Assembly: GCA_934395135.1 (NCBI GenBank) | Contig: CAKRRK010000030.1 | Span: 1-15,037 of the forward strand | Direction of reading: 5' to 3' | Source: an uncultured Eubacteriales bacterium | GTDB taxonomy: Bacteria; Bacillota; Clostridia; Oscillospirales; Butyricicoccaceae | DNA: 15,037 nt | In this document: positions 7,206 through 14,664 of the stretch, piece by piece | Position numbering within the stretch: the stretch's first letter is position 1 | Layout of the letters: each line of letters starts with the position of its first letter | Made by a program: the position numbers and the translations under genes | The notes under the pieces: generated by a model | Seen by the model: the letters and a program-made list of their open reading frames with translations, nothing else | Told to the model about the DNA's origin: nothing | The model's database searches: none

Positions 7206-8333
7206 GTGCGCGAAATTCTTTTTAAGCCAACTCTTTATAAGTTTCAGACATTCGGCGAATTTGCCAAAGAATTTGAACTGAAAAAAGGCGACTTGGTCTT
7301 TACAAACAAGCGCATTTACGACGCCTATATGCAGAAGGAAAACCTCCCTTGTTCCTACGCATTCCGGGACACGTTCGGCAAAGGCGAGCCGACAGAGGAA
7401 TCCATTGAGGCTATGTTTGCCGCGATCCCCTTTGACAGTTACGACCGGGTGGTCGCCATTGGCGGCGGCGCGATTTTGGATACCGCCAAGCTGCTGGGAC
7501 TGGAACGGCCGGACACGGTGCACAACCTGTTTTTTAAAAAATATCCGGTTCAGAAAAAGAAACCGGTGATTGCGATCCCCACGACCTGCGGCACCGGCTC
7601 CGAGGTAACGGAGATTTCTGTTGCCATCGTCCGGGACGACGCGGGACAAACCACAAAGTTAGGACTTGTTTCGGAGGAACTCATTCCTACTACCGTTTGC
7701 CTTATCCCGGAACTTTTGCGGCCTCTGCCGTACAAACCGTTTGCCTCCTCCGCCATTGATGCCCTCATCCATGCGGTGGAATCCTATTTGTCCCCAGCCA
7801 GAGCTACTATGACGTCCGAGTTGTTCGGCAGCCGAGCTATGGAGCTTATCCTGCAAGGCTTCCAACGCATTGCCAGGGAAGGGCCAGACGCCCGTTTTGA
7901 CTTTCTGGAAGAATTCGTCACAGCATCCCTGTATGCCGGTCTCGCCTTTTTGCAGGCGGGCTGTGCCACAGTGCATGCTATGAGTTTTCCCCTCGGCGGT
8001 ACCTACGGCGTTCCCCATGGAGAGTCCAACTATGCTCTGTTTCCAAAGGTTTTGGAAAAATATGACGCCATTCACCCCACCGGCAAAATCACGGCGCTGA
8101 AAAAAACCATTGCCCGTAGTCTGGGCGGACCGGAAGACCAAGCCATCGCCGCTTTGTGCGCGCTGCTGCAGAACATTCTTCCGGTAAGGCCGTTGCGGGA
8201 GTATGGGGTTCAGCCGGCGGATATTGAAAAGTTTGCCGATTCCGTGCTGTTAAACCAGCAGCGCCTGGTCATTAATTCCTATGTCCCTCTGGACCGGTCT
8301 TTGATCGTGGAAATTTATACGGAGTGCTATTAA
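7206..8333 (+). CDS. 4hbD: NAD-dependent 4-hydroxybutyrate dehydrogenase
   Basis: Reversibly converts succinate semialdehyde and 4-hydroxybutyrate. 375 residues from GTG 7206, which has AGGAG 9 nt upstream; the clostridial enzyme is about 371. The upstream in-frame TTG at 7158 is rejected because it lacks such a site and adds a non-family tail. Iron-type (group III) alcohol dehydrogenase: nucleotide-binding GGGAILD (86-92), PTTCGTGSEVT (125-135), metal ligands Asp185, His189, His257 and His271 in AIDALIH and GVPHGESNY. Recalled similarity to the Clostridium kluyveri enzyme extends over the whole length, including the C-terminal PLREYG and QQRL motifs, which favours this enzyme over a general alcohol dehydrogenase. 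First gene of the cluster; abfD and abfT next to it support the role. Confidence 0.93.
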   Translation: MREILFKPTLYKFQTFGEFAKEFELKKGDLVFTNKRIYDAYMQKENLPCSYAFRDTFGKGEPTEESIEAMFAAIPFDSYDRVVAIGGGAILDTAKLLGLERPDTVHNLFFKKYPVQKKKPVIAIPTTCGTGSEVTEISVAIVRDDAGQTTKLGLVSEELIPTTVCLIPELLRPLPYKPFASSAIDALIHAVESYLSPARATMTSELFGSRAMELILQGFQRIAREGPDARFDFLEEFVTASLYAGLAFLQAGCATVHAMSFPLGGTYGVPHGESNYALFPKVLEKYDAIHPTGKITALKKTIARSLGGPEDQAIAALCALLQNILPVRPLREYGVQPADIEKFADSVLLNQQRLVINSYVPLDRSLIVEIYTECY

Positions 8334-8342
8334 ATCACAAAT

Positions 8343-8368
8343 ATAAATTTTTTATATAAAAATTTTAT
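8343..8368. repeat. 26-bp near-perfect AT palindrome before abfD
   Basis: All bases are A or T. The two halves (8343-8355, 8356-8368) are complementary except for one pair (8348 with 8363). There is no loop, so it resembles a DNA operator more than an RNA hairpin. It may overlap a weak promoter (CATAAT at 8373-8378). AT-rich sequence makes palindromes easier by chance. Confidence 0.5.
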
Positions 8369-8397
8369 ATTACATAATGAAAGGATGACTGACTATC

Positions 8398-9843
8398 ATG
8401 ATGACAAGAGACCAGTATATCGAATCCCTGAGAAAACTCAACTTGAATCTCTGGATGTTCGGTAAGAAGGTGGAAAATCCGGTAGATAACGAGATTATCA
8501 AGCCTTCTATGAATTCCTTCGCAATGACCTATGCGCTTGCAGAGGATCCCCAGTATGAAGATCTTATGACCGCGACTTCTTCCCTCACCGGCAAGAAGAT
8601 CAACCGTTTTGCGCATCTTCATCAGTCCACCGACGACCTGATCAAGAAGGTTAAGATGCAGAGACTTCTTGGCCAGCAGACAGCGGCTTGCTTCCAGAGA
8701 TGCGTAGGTATGGATGCTGCAAACGCAGTTTATTCCACCACCTATGAAACCGATGAAGCCTGCGGCACAAAATATTTTGACAACTTTGTAAAGTTCTGGA
8801 CCAAGGTGCAGGACGAAGACTTGGCCGTTGACGGCGCGATGACCGACGTAAAGGGCGATCGTTCCCTTTCTCCGTCCCAGCAGGCTGACCCGGATCTGTT
8901 CCTCCACGTTGTGGAACGTACACCGGACGGCGTTTATGTAACCGGCGCAAAAGCACATCAGACCGGCTATGTAAATTCTCACTATGTCCTCGTTATGCCG
9001 ACCATCTCTATGAGGGAAGGCGACGAAGACTATGCGATTTCCTTCGCCTGCCCGACCGACGCGCCTGGCATCACCCTGATTTATGGCCGTCAGTCCTGCG
9101 ACACAAGAAAAACAGAAGAATTCAACGACATTGACGTTGGCAACAAGGTATACGGCGGCCACGAAGTTCTGGTTATTTTTGACCGCGTATTCATTCCGAA
9201 CGATATGATCTTCCTCAACGGTGAAGTTGCATTCTCCGGTATGATGGTAGAACGTTTCGCTGGTTATCACAGACAGTCTTACGGCGGATGTAAGGTTGGT
9301 GTGGGCGATGTGCTGATCGGTGCTTCCGCTGTTGCGGTTGAAATGGCTGGCGCTGCAAAGGCTTCCCATGTCAAGGATAAGCTCATCGAAATGAATCACC
9401 TGAACGAAACGCTGTACTGCTGCGGTATCGCTTGCTCTTCTCAGGGCACAAAAACCAAGGCTGGCAACTACCTTATCGATCTGCTCCTTGCCAATGTCTG
9501 CAAGCAGAACGTAACCCGTTTCCCCTATGAAATCGCACGTCTTGCGGAAGACTTGGCCGGCGGCCTGATGGTAACCATGCCGTCTGAAGCAGATTACAGA
9601 AATCCGGAACTCAAGCCTTACATCGAAAAATACCTCAAGGGCGTCGCTTCCGTTCCAACGGAAGACCGTATGAGAATTCTTCGTCTCATCGAAAACCTGA
9701 CCCTTGGTACCGCTGCTGTAGGCTACAGAACCGAATCTATGCATGGTGCTGGTTCTCCGCAGGCGCAGAGAATCATGATTTCCCGTCAGGCAAATATGGC
9801 GCAGAAGAAGGCGCTTGCAAAGAAAATTGCCCGCATCGACTAA
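8398..9843 (+). CDS. abfD: 4-hydroxybutyryl-CoA dehydratase / vinylacetyl-CoA isomerase
   Basis: Flavin and [4Fe-4S] enzyme that dehydrates 4-hydroxybutyryl-CoA to crotonyl-CoA by a ketyl radical mechanism. 481 residues. The four cluster ligands known from Clostridium aminobutyricum (Cys99, Cys103, His292, Cys299) are all present one position earlier: Cys98 and Cys102 in CFQRC, His291 and Cys298 in YHRQSYGGC. Length and whole-sequence pattern match the dehydratase rather than the related 4-hydroxyphenylacetate hydroxylases. Two adjacent ATGs (8398, 8401) could start it; AAAGGA at 8380-8385 is about 12-15 nt upstream. Arginine codons are nearly all AGA or CGT, unlike its neighbour 4hbD, which suggests very high expression. 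Confidence 0.97.
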   Translation: MMTRDQYIESLRKLNLNLWMFGKKVENPVDNEIIKPSMNSFAMTYALAEDPQYEDLMTATSSLTGKKINRFAHLHQSTDDLIKKVKMQRLLGQQTAACFQRCVGMDAANAVYSTTYETDEACGTKYFDNFVKFWTKVQDEDLAVDGAMTDVKGDRSLSPSQQADPDLFLHVVERTPDGVYVTGAKAHQTGYVNSHYVLVMPTISMREGDEDYAISFACPTDAPGITLIYGRQSCDTRKTEEFNDIDVGNKVYGGHEVLVIFDRVFIPNDMIFLNGEVAFSGMMVERFAGYHRQSYGGCKVGVGDVLIGASAVAVEMAGAAKASHVKDKLIEMNHLNETLYCCGIACSSQGTKTKAGNYLIDLLLANVCKQNVTRFPYEIARLAEDLAGGLMVTMPSEADYRNPELKPYIEKYLKGVASVPTEDRMRILRLIENLTLGTAAVGYRTESMHGAGSPQAQRIMISRQANMAQKKALAKKIARID

Positions 9844-9867
9844 TTTTTACGGATTGTTTTAATATTT

Positions 9868-9913
9868 CCATACGGGCACTCGCGGAACATCTGCTTCGCG
9901 GGTGCCCCTATGG
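9868..9913 (+). terminator. GC-rich hairpin after abfD
   Basis: GGGCACTCGCG (9874-9884) pairs with CGCGGGTGCCC (9897-9907) with one G-T pair. CCATA (9868-9872) and TATGG (9909-9913) extend the stem past a C-C mismatch. There is no T-run after it, so it is more likely an mRNA-stabilising or processing element than a terminator. Confidence 0.55.
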
Positions 9914-9917
9914 TATA

Positions 9918-9975
9918 TTTGAAATTTTGATTTGGGCCGGAACCCGGCATAAATCAAAATTTCAAATCCCTTTTT
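9918..9975 (+). terminator. Second, 16-bp hairpin after abfD with T5
   Basis: Perfect 16-bp AT-rich stem (9918-9933 with 9951-9966) topped by a GCCGG/CCGGC helix (9936-9940, 9944-9948). After CCC come five Ts at 9971-9975, directly before the next gene's GGAGGTGAG. It probably gives partial termination, so abfD mRNA would exceed downstream mRNA. Confidence 0.65.
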
Positions 9976-9990
9976 GGAGGTGAGCTTACG
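9976..9990 (+). promoter_or_regulatory. Ribosome binding site followed by ACG
   Basis: GGAGGTGAG (9976-9984) is near-fully complementary to the 16S rRNA 3' end. CTT then leads to ACG at 9988. One T-to-C change from ATG would explain it. Confidence 0.7.
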
Positions 9991-10257
9991 ACCAGAATCG
10001 CTGTAAAATTCTGCGGCGGCTGCAATCCCCGCTACGATCGCGGAGAAGCTTTGGAAAAATTGAAGGAAATTTTTCAGGGGCGGGCCGTATTTTCCTATCC
10101 CCAGGAAGGCGCAACGTATGATATCCTGCTGGTTATCACGGGATGCGGCGCCTGTCATTATGATTATCCGGAAATTTCCGCCGCGCATCGGGTCTATATC
10201 GATCTTCCCCAGCAATTTGATGAAGCTGTTTCCAAGCTTTCTTCATTGATACAATAA
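9988..10257 (+). CDS. Small Cys-rich protein with apparent ACG start
   Basis: 89 codons of unknown function, translating from (M)TRIAVKFCGGCNPRYDR to the TAA at 10255-10257. Two Cys pairs, Cys9/Cys12 (CGGC) and Cys53/Cys56 (CGAC), in an alpha/beta pattern suggest a metal or Fe-S site or a redox pair; this is inference. GGAGGTGAG at 9976-9984 is an ideal ribosome site, and the codon at normal spacing (9988, 7 nt after GGAGG) is ACG. Upstream the frame is open only to a TGA at 9928 and holds no ATG, GTG or TTG. The next possible start, TTG 10051, would delete the CGGC motif and has no clear ribosome site. As I recall, Clostridium difficile also has a small hypothetical gene between abfD and cat2, which suggests a role tied to AbfD or AbfT. 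Confidence 0.7.
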   Translation, partial: TTRIAVKFCGGCNPRYDRGEALEKLKEIFQGRAVFSYPQEGATYDILLVITGCGACHYDYPEISAAHRVYIDLPQQFDEAVSKLSSLIQ

Positions 10258-10286
10258 ACATTTTTATATCTTAGGAGGATACAACA

Positions 10287-11591
10287 ATGAGTTGGCAAGA
10301 CATTTATAAGGAAAGACTCGGTTCTGTAACCGATGCGGTCAACCTGATGAAGGACGGAGACCGTATTGTGTTAGGGCACTGTGTGATGGAAGCCACGGGT
10401 TTCCAGACGGAAATGGTGCGGCAGGCAAAAGAACTGGATAAGTTCCACAACGTTGAAGTAGTTCACATGGTGTATATGGGCGACGGCGCATACCTCAGCC
10501 CTGATATGGAAGGTCACTTCCGCCACAACGCGCTGTTTGTAGGCGGCCCTGCAAGAGCCGCGGTTAAGGAACACCGTGCGGATGTAACTCCCATTCATTT
10601 CAGCGCATCCCCCGCTTTGTACCGCAGCCCGGACTTCCCAATTGACATCTTTGCCTGCAAGTGCACGCCTCCGAACAAAGCCGGTTATGTAAACCTGGGT
10701 GTTTCCTGTGACTACGGCCTTGCCGCCATCGAATCCGCCAAGCTGGTTGTTGCGGAAGTAAATGAAAACGTTCCGGCAACCTTTGGCGACACTTGGGTTC
10801 ATGTTTCTGAAATTGACGCGTTCTATCAGGATAACTGCCCCATCGCAGAACTTCAGCCGCCAAAGATCGGCGACCTGGAAATGGAGATCGGCAAGCACGT
10901 TTCCACCCTCATCAATGATGGCGACTGTCTGCAGCTTGGCATCGGCGCTCTGCCGGATGCAATCCTTTCGTTCCTGCATGACAAAAAGGATCTGGGCATC
11001 CATACCGAAATGATCTCTGATGGGATTCTTCCCCTGATTGAAGAAGGTGTTGTCAACTGCAAGAAAAAGCAGATTGATCCCGGTAAAATTGTTACCACCT
11101 TTATTATGGGTACCCGCAAAATTTACGATTATGTAGACCAGAACCCATTTGTTGTCTTTAAACCTGTGGATTATACCAACAATCCGTATGTTATCGCCCA
11201 GAATGACAACGTAGTTTCCATCAATTCCTGCATTGAAGTGGATTTGATGGGGCAGGTTTGCGCGGAAGCCATCGGCGAACGCCAGATTTCCGGCATCGGC
11301 GGTCAGATGGACTTCATCAAGGGCGCTAATATGTCCCGCGGCGGACGCGCCATCCTGGCAATTGCATCCCAAACCAAGGGGCGCTCTAAGATTGTTCCGT
11401 TCCTCACCCATGGCGCACCGGTTACCTCCCCGCGTACCGACGTGAATTACATTGTCACCGAATACGGTATCGCAAAGCTCTATGGCAAAACGCTGCGGGA
11501 ACGGGCACGGGCACTCATTAACATCGCGCATCCGGACAACCGTCCGGAACTCATCGAAGAATATGAAAGAAGATTCTGCGAAAAATTCTAA
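10287..11591 (+). CDS. abfT: 4-hydroxybutyrate CoA-transferase
   Basis: Moves CoA from acetyl-CoA (or butyryl-CoA) to 4-hydroxybutyrate, supplying the AbfD substrate. 434 residues, close to the 438 of Clostridium aminobutyricum AbfT and to C. kluyveri Cat2. The catalytic Glu is Glu241 in IHTEMISDG (Glu238 in AbfT). The CoA-binding loop is GIGGQMDFIKGA. Family start and end are intact. ATG 10287 has AGGAGG at 10273-10278. It belongs to the acetyl-CoA hydrolase/transferase family; the flanking abfD and 4hbD make 4-hydroxybutyrate the likely substrate. The gene follows the small Cys protein after 29 nt, so the two are almost surely co-transcribed. The homologue in C. kluyveri is named cat2. Confidence 0.93.
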   Translation: MSWQDIYKERLGSVTDAVNLMKDGDRIVLGHCVMEATGFQTEMVRQAKELDKFHNVEVVHMVYMGDGAYLSPDMEGHFRHNALFVGGPARAAVKEHRADVTPIHFSASPALYRSPDFPIDIFACKCTPPNKAGYVNLGVSCDYGLAAIESAKLVVAEVNENVPATFGDTWVHVSEIDAFYQDNCPIAELQPPKIGDLEMEIGKHVSTLINDGDCLQLGIGALPDAILSFLHDKKDLGIHTEMISDGILPLIEEGVVNCKKKQIDPGKIVTTFIMGTRKIYDYVDQNPFVVFKPVDYTNNPYVIAQNDNVVSINSCIEVDLMGQVCAEAIGERQISGIGGQMDFIKGANMSRGGRAILAIASQTKGRSKIVPFLTHGAPVTSPRTDVNYIVTEYGIAKLYGKTLRERARALINIAHPDNRPELIEEYERRFCEKF

Positions 11592-11626
11592 CCATTTTTA
11601 AATTTAGAAATTAGGAGAGAGCTTTT

Positions 11627-12814
11627 ATGAACACATATATTATTTCCGCTTGCAGAACCGCCATTGGCTCTTATGGCGGCACTCTGCGGGACGTCAGTGC
11701 CGCAACCCTCGCTACCGCAGTTACCAAAAATGCTTTGGAGCGTGCCAAGGTTGCAGGTTCTGAAGTTGAAGAAGTTGTTTTTGGTCAGGTACTTCCGGCC
11801 GGCTGCGGCCAGAATATCGCCCGTCAGGCCAGCCTTGGCGCCGACATGCCCTTGGAAACCCCGGCGATGACGATTAACAAGGTCTGCGGTTCCTCGATGC
11901 GCGCGATTTCCCTCAGCGCCCAGATGATCAAATCCGGCGATCTCAACATTATGCTCGCCGGCGGTGTGGAAAGCATGTCCGGCGCGCCGTATTATTCCAA
12001 AAATATGCGCTGGGGCGCCAGAATGAACGACATCAAAATGATCGACGGCATGGTATTTGACGGCGTGTGGGATATTTTTAACAACTATCATATGGGCATC
12101 ACCGCAGAAAATGTGGCGGAGAAATACGGCATCACCAGAGAGATGCAGGATGAAATCGCCTATAATTCGCAGATGAAAGCCGCTAAAGCGGTTGCTTCCG
12201 GTCGGTTCAAAGACGAAATCATCCCCATCGAAGTAAAGAAAAAGAAAGACGTCATTGTGTTCGATACGGACGAATATGTAAAGGCAAATACCACAATGGA
12301 GATTTTGGCAAAACTCCGTCCGGCCTTTAAAAAGGACGGCACCGTAACCGCCGGCAACGCGTCGGGCATCAATGATGCTGCCGCTGCGATGGTCATTGCT
12401 TCGGAAGAATATGTCCGGGCACATGGCATCAAGCCGCTGGTAAAAATTCGTTCTTATGGCTCTGTTGGCTGCGATCCGTCCATTATGGGCGTCGGCCCCA
12501 TCGAATCCACCCGCCAGGCGCTCAAGCGGGCAGGTATTACGGTTGCCGATCTGGATCTCATTGAATCCAATGAAGCTTTCGCTGCACAGGCTGCTGCTGT
12601 CAATACGACATTGGGCTTTGATATGGATAAGGTCAACGTAAACGGCGGCGCCATTGCTCTGGGTCACCCGATTGGCGCGGCAGGTTGCCGGATCACCACC
12701 ACCTTGATTCACGAGCTCATTAAGCGCGACGGTACTCTGGGCCTTGCTACTATGTGCATTGGCGGCGGCATGGGAGAAGCCATCGTGGTAGAACGGGACG
12801 AACTTTGCAAATAA
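11627..12814 (+). CDS. thlA: Acetyl-CoA acetyltransferase (thiolase)
   Basis: Condenses two acetyl-CoA to acetoacetyl-CoA, or cleaves it. 395 residues, normal for the family. Catalytic residues are all present: Cys87 (NKVCGSSM), His347 (GHPIGAAGC) and Cys377 (TMCIGGGMG), near the Zoogloea positions 89, 348 and 378. The GGVESMS and NEAFAAQ motifs are intact. AGGAGA at 11613-11618 precedes ATG 11627; the gap from abfT is 35 nt. In the cluster it joins crotonyl-CoA metabolism to acetyl-CoA, working with the crotonase that follows and with a 3-hydroxybutyryl-CoA dehydrogenase not present here. A degradative 3-ketoacyl thiolase is less likely given the biosynthetic-type motifs. Confidence 0.93.
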   Translation: MNTYIISACRTAIGSYGGTLRDVSAATLATAVTKNALERAKVAGSEVEEVVFGQVLPAGCGQNIARQASLGADMPLETPAMTINKVCGSSMRAISLSAQMIKSGDLNIMLAGGVESMSGAPYYSKNMRWGARMNDIKMIDGMVFDGVWDIFNNYHMGITAENVAEKYGITREMQDEIAYNSQMKAAKAVASGRFKDEIIPIEVKKKKDVIVFDTDEYVKANTTMEILAKLRPAFKKDGTVTAGNASGINDAAAAMVIASEEYVRAHGIKPLVKIRSYGSVGCDPSIMGVGPIESTRQALKRAGITVADLDLIESNEAFAAQAAAVNTTLGFDMDKVNVNGGAIALGHPIGAAGCRITTTLIHELIKRDGTLGLATMCIGGGMGEAIVVERDELCK

Positions 12815-12832
12815 ACGATAGGAATCCATTTT

Positions 12833-12862
12833 AGAAAAGGGAGCGGACGCTCCCTTTTCTTA
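12833..12862 (+). terminator. Hairpin between thl and crt
   Basis: Perfect 12-bp stem (12833-12844 with 12849-12860) with loop GGAC. The Ts are inside the stem's 3' arm and only a short TTAT tail follows, so termination is likely partial. No promoter is obvious between it and crt, so crt probably depends on readthrough. Confidence 0.65.
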
Positions 12863-12881
12863 TAACAAAGGGGTGTATTTT

Positions 12882-13670
12882 ATGGAAAAACAGGTAATCA
12901 TCGAAAAAAAAGGCAATGTTGCCATTGTCACCATCAACCGCCCAAAAGCCCTTAACGCGCTCAATTCCTCTGTATACCATGAGTTGGACGCTGCCTTTTC
13001 CGAGGTCGGCGCTATGGAGGATGTATATTGCGTGATCCTTACCGGCGCGGGGGATAAATCCTTTGTGGCTGGCGCTGACATCGCGCAGATGAAGGATCTG
13101 GATGTGGCTGGCGGCAAACAGTTCGGCAACGACGGCAACGCAGTCTGCCGGCGGATCGAAACCTTCCGGCGGCCCGTGATTGCTGCCATCAATGGGTATT
13201 GCCTTGGAGGCGGCTGCGAACTCGCTATGTGTGCGGATATCCGCATCTGCTCAGAGAACGCACGGTTTGGCCAGCCGGAAACCGGTCTTGGCATCACCCC
13301 GGGATGCGGCGGCACACAGCGGCTTGCCCGGCTTGTAGGCTTAGGCAAAGCCAAGGAAATGATTTATACCGCAAGAGGCAATTACACTGCGCAGGATGCA
13401 CTGCAGATGGGACTGGTCAACTATGTCTATCCCCAGGAAATCCTGATGGAAGAAGCGTTGAAACTGGCAAACAGCATTGCACAGCAGGCGCCCATCGCCG
13501 TAGCATTCTGCAAGGAAGTGATAAACGCCGGAATACAGACAGACATCGATTCCGCCCTGCAGATGGAAGCCAACGTGTTTGCGCAGTGCTTTGCTACCGA
13601 AGATCAAAAAATGGCAATGACGGAATTTGTCAACAAGGTAAAACCAAAGAGTCCTTTCCAAAACAAGTAG
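12882..13670 (+). CDS. crt: Enoyl-CoA hydratase / 3-hydroxybutyryl-CoA dehydratase (crotonase)
   Basis: Interconverts crotonyl-CoA and 3-hydroxybutyryl-CoA. 262 residues, typical of clostridial Crt (about 260). Oxyanion-hole segments SFVAGADI (60-67) and CLGGGCELAM are present, as are both catalytic Glu residues, Glu113 (GGCEL) and Glu133 (QPETGLG). The C-terminus ends in a basic tail as in Crt. ATG 12882 is chosen: AAAGGGG at 12867-12873 lies 8 nt upstream, while the in-frame GTG at 12873 overlaps that site. It ends the cluster, with a long perfect terminator after it. Substrate preference for C4 is inferred from the cluster. Confidence 0.92.
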   Translation: MEKQVIIEKKGNVAIVTINRPKALNALNSSVYHELDAAFSEVGAMEDVYCVILTGAGDKSFVAGADIAQMKDLDVAGGKQFGNDGNAVCRRIETFRRPVIAAINGYCLGGGCELAMCADIRICSENARFGQPETGLGITPGCGGTQRLARLVGLGKAKEMIYTARGNYTAQDALQMGLVNYVYPQEILMEEALKLANSIAQQAPIAVAFCKEVINAGIQTDIDSALQMEANVFAQCFATEDQKMAMTEFVNKVKPKSPFQNK

Positions 13671-13673
13671 CTT

Positions 13674-13712
13674 ACCAAAAAAGAAGCAGCCTGGAGCTGC
13701 TTCTTTTTTGGT
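13674..13712 (+). terminator. Terminator of the 4-hydroxybutyrate cluster
   Basis: Perfect 17-bp stem (13674-13690 with 13696-13712), 5-nt loop. The stem contains A6 on one side and T6 on the other, so it can act for either strand. It lies 3 nt after the crt stop. Confidence 0.93.
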
Positions 13713-13750
13713 CGAAACCGTAAATTCCCTGTGAACTTTCTTGCCGCCTC

Positions 13751-13780
13751 TTGATTTTCCCCCCGGAGACTGGCTATAAT
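13751..13780 (+). promoter_or_regulatory. Promoter of the alarmone synthetase gene
   Basis: TTGATT (13751-13756), 18-bp spacer, perfect TATAAT (13775-13780). It lies after the cluster terminator and about 40 nt before the GTG start. Confidence 0.7.
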
Positions 13781-13819
13781 GGAAACGGTTGCAACACGCT
13801 GCAAAAGGAGGATCGTACC

Positions 13820-14500
13820 GTGAATCTCATTAATATGCCGTTCAGCACTTCCAGCCTTCCAAAAGAGCTGGAATCCACGGAGTTGTTCGAGCGCGGCAAA
13901 GAATTCTTGATTCTGATGAACTGGTATCAATGCGCTATGATGGAGGTGGAAACCAAGCTTCGGGTGTTGGATTCCGAATTTTCCGTCCAATATGACCGCA
14001 ATCCCATCGAATCCATTACTACCCGTCTGAAAAACCCGCTGAGCATCGCACAAAAGCTGATGCGCCGGGAACTGGACATTAACATCCAAAACATTGAGGA
14101 CAACCTGTTTGATGTAGCGGGCATCCGGGTGGTGTGCGATTTCATTGAAGATATTTATTCGCTGGAACATCTGCTTCTGCAGCAGGACGATATCACGTTA
14201 ATCCGCCGGAAAGATTACATTGCCCACCCCAAGCCCAATGGTTACCGCAGCCTGCATCTGATTGTAGCCATCCCCATCTTTCTGTCTACGGAAAAGAAAA
14301 TCGTCAATGTGGAAGTGCAATTCCGCACCATCGCAATGGATTTCTGGGCCAGTGTGGAGCATAAGCTGAAATACAAGAAACACGTGGCAAACGAAGAACG
14401 AATTGTGGAAAAGCTGCGGGAATGTTCGGAAAGCATTGCCCTGATTGACCGACAGATGCAGGAAATTCGCCGGGAAATCGATGCCAGCCGCAAAGAATAG
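13820..14500 (+). CDS. Small alarmone synthetase, RelQ/YjbM-like
   Basis: Makes (p)ppGpp or pGpp from ATP plus GTP/GDP/GMP in the stringent response. 226 residues from GTG 13820, with AAAAGGAGG at 13803-13811 at 8-nt spacing; the upstream TTG 13751 falls in the promoter and is rejected. A lone RelA/SpoT synthetase domain with no HD hydrolase, TGS or ACT domain. Visible motifs: NPIESITTRLKNP (61-73), DVAGIRVVC (98-106), the GTP-site stretch KDYIAHPKPNGYRSLHL (131-147), and the catalytic VEVQFRT (164-170). A C-terminal helical tail (191-226) is as in the tetrameric RelQ group. Own promoter and terminator, so it is probably not regulated with the fermentation genes. RelP versus RelQ is not settled. 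Confidence 0.93.
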   Translation: MNLINMPFSTSSLPKELESTELFERGKEFLILMNWYQCAMMEVETKLRVLDSEFSVQYDRNPIESITTRLKNPLSIAQKLMRRELDINIQNIEDNLFDVAGIRVVCDFIEDIYSLEHLLLQQDDITLIRRKDYIAHPKPNGYRSLHLIVAIPIFLSTEKKIVNVEVQFRTIAMDFWASVEHKLKYKKHVANEERIVEKLRECSESIALIDRQMQEIRREIDASRKE

Positions 14501-14575
14501 CGTCCTCTTCCGACGGCACGCAGCAAGCTTTGGCTCCCGGCATAGTTCTGCCGCTCTTTGCCCTTTCAAAGGAAC

Positions 14576-14618
14576 AACCCGCCAGAGGCTGGACGTGATC
14601 CGGCCTCCGGCGGGTTTT
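14576..14618 (+). terminator. Terminator of the alarmone synthetase gene
   Basis: AACCCGCC (14576-14583) pairs with GGCGGGTT (14609-14616), then GAGGC (14585-14589) with GCCTC (14603-14607) after one mismatch. Ts continue to 14618. Confidence 0.8.
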
Positions 14619-14664
14619 CTGCGCAATCTGTTTTTATCCCCGGCGCTGTTTCGCGGGGAATACT

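Noticed and set aside
8365..9744. 459-codon minus-strand ORF opposite abfD
   Set aside because: Mirror of abfD coding; composition is not family-like and abfD ligands and length are unambiguous.
10051..10257. TTG 10051 as start of the small Cys protein
   Set aside because: It would drop the CGGC motif and leave the ideal GGAGGTGAG at 9976 with nothing to serve.
10371..12829. Two long minus-strand ORFs opposite abfT and thl (10371-11531, 11588-12829)
   Set aside because: Shadows of intact CoA-transferase and thiolase genes whose catalytic residues are all in place.
7206..13670. Reading the cluster as an autotrophic 4-hydroxybutyrate CO2-fixation cycle
   Set aside because: No carboxylases or CoA-ester reductases of that cycle are present; the bacterial context fits fermentation to butyrate-type products.
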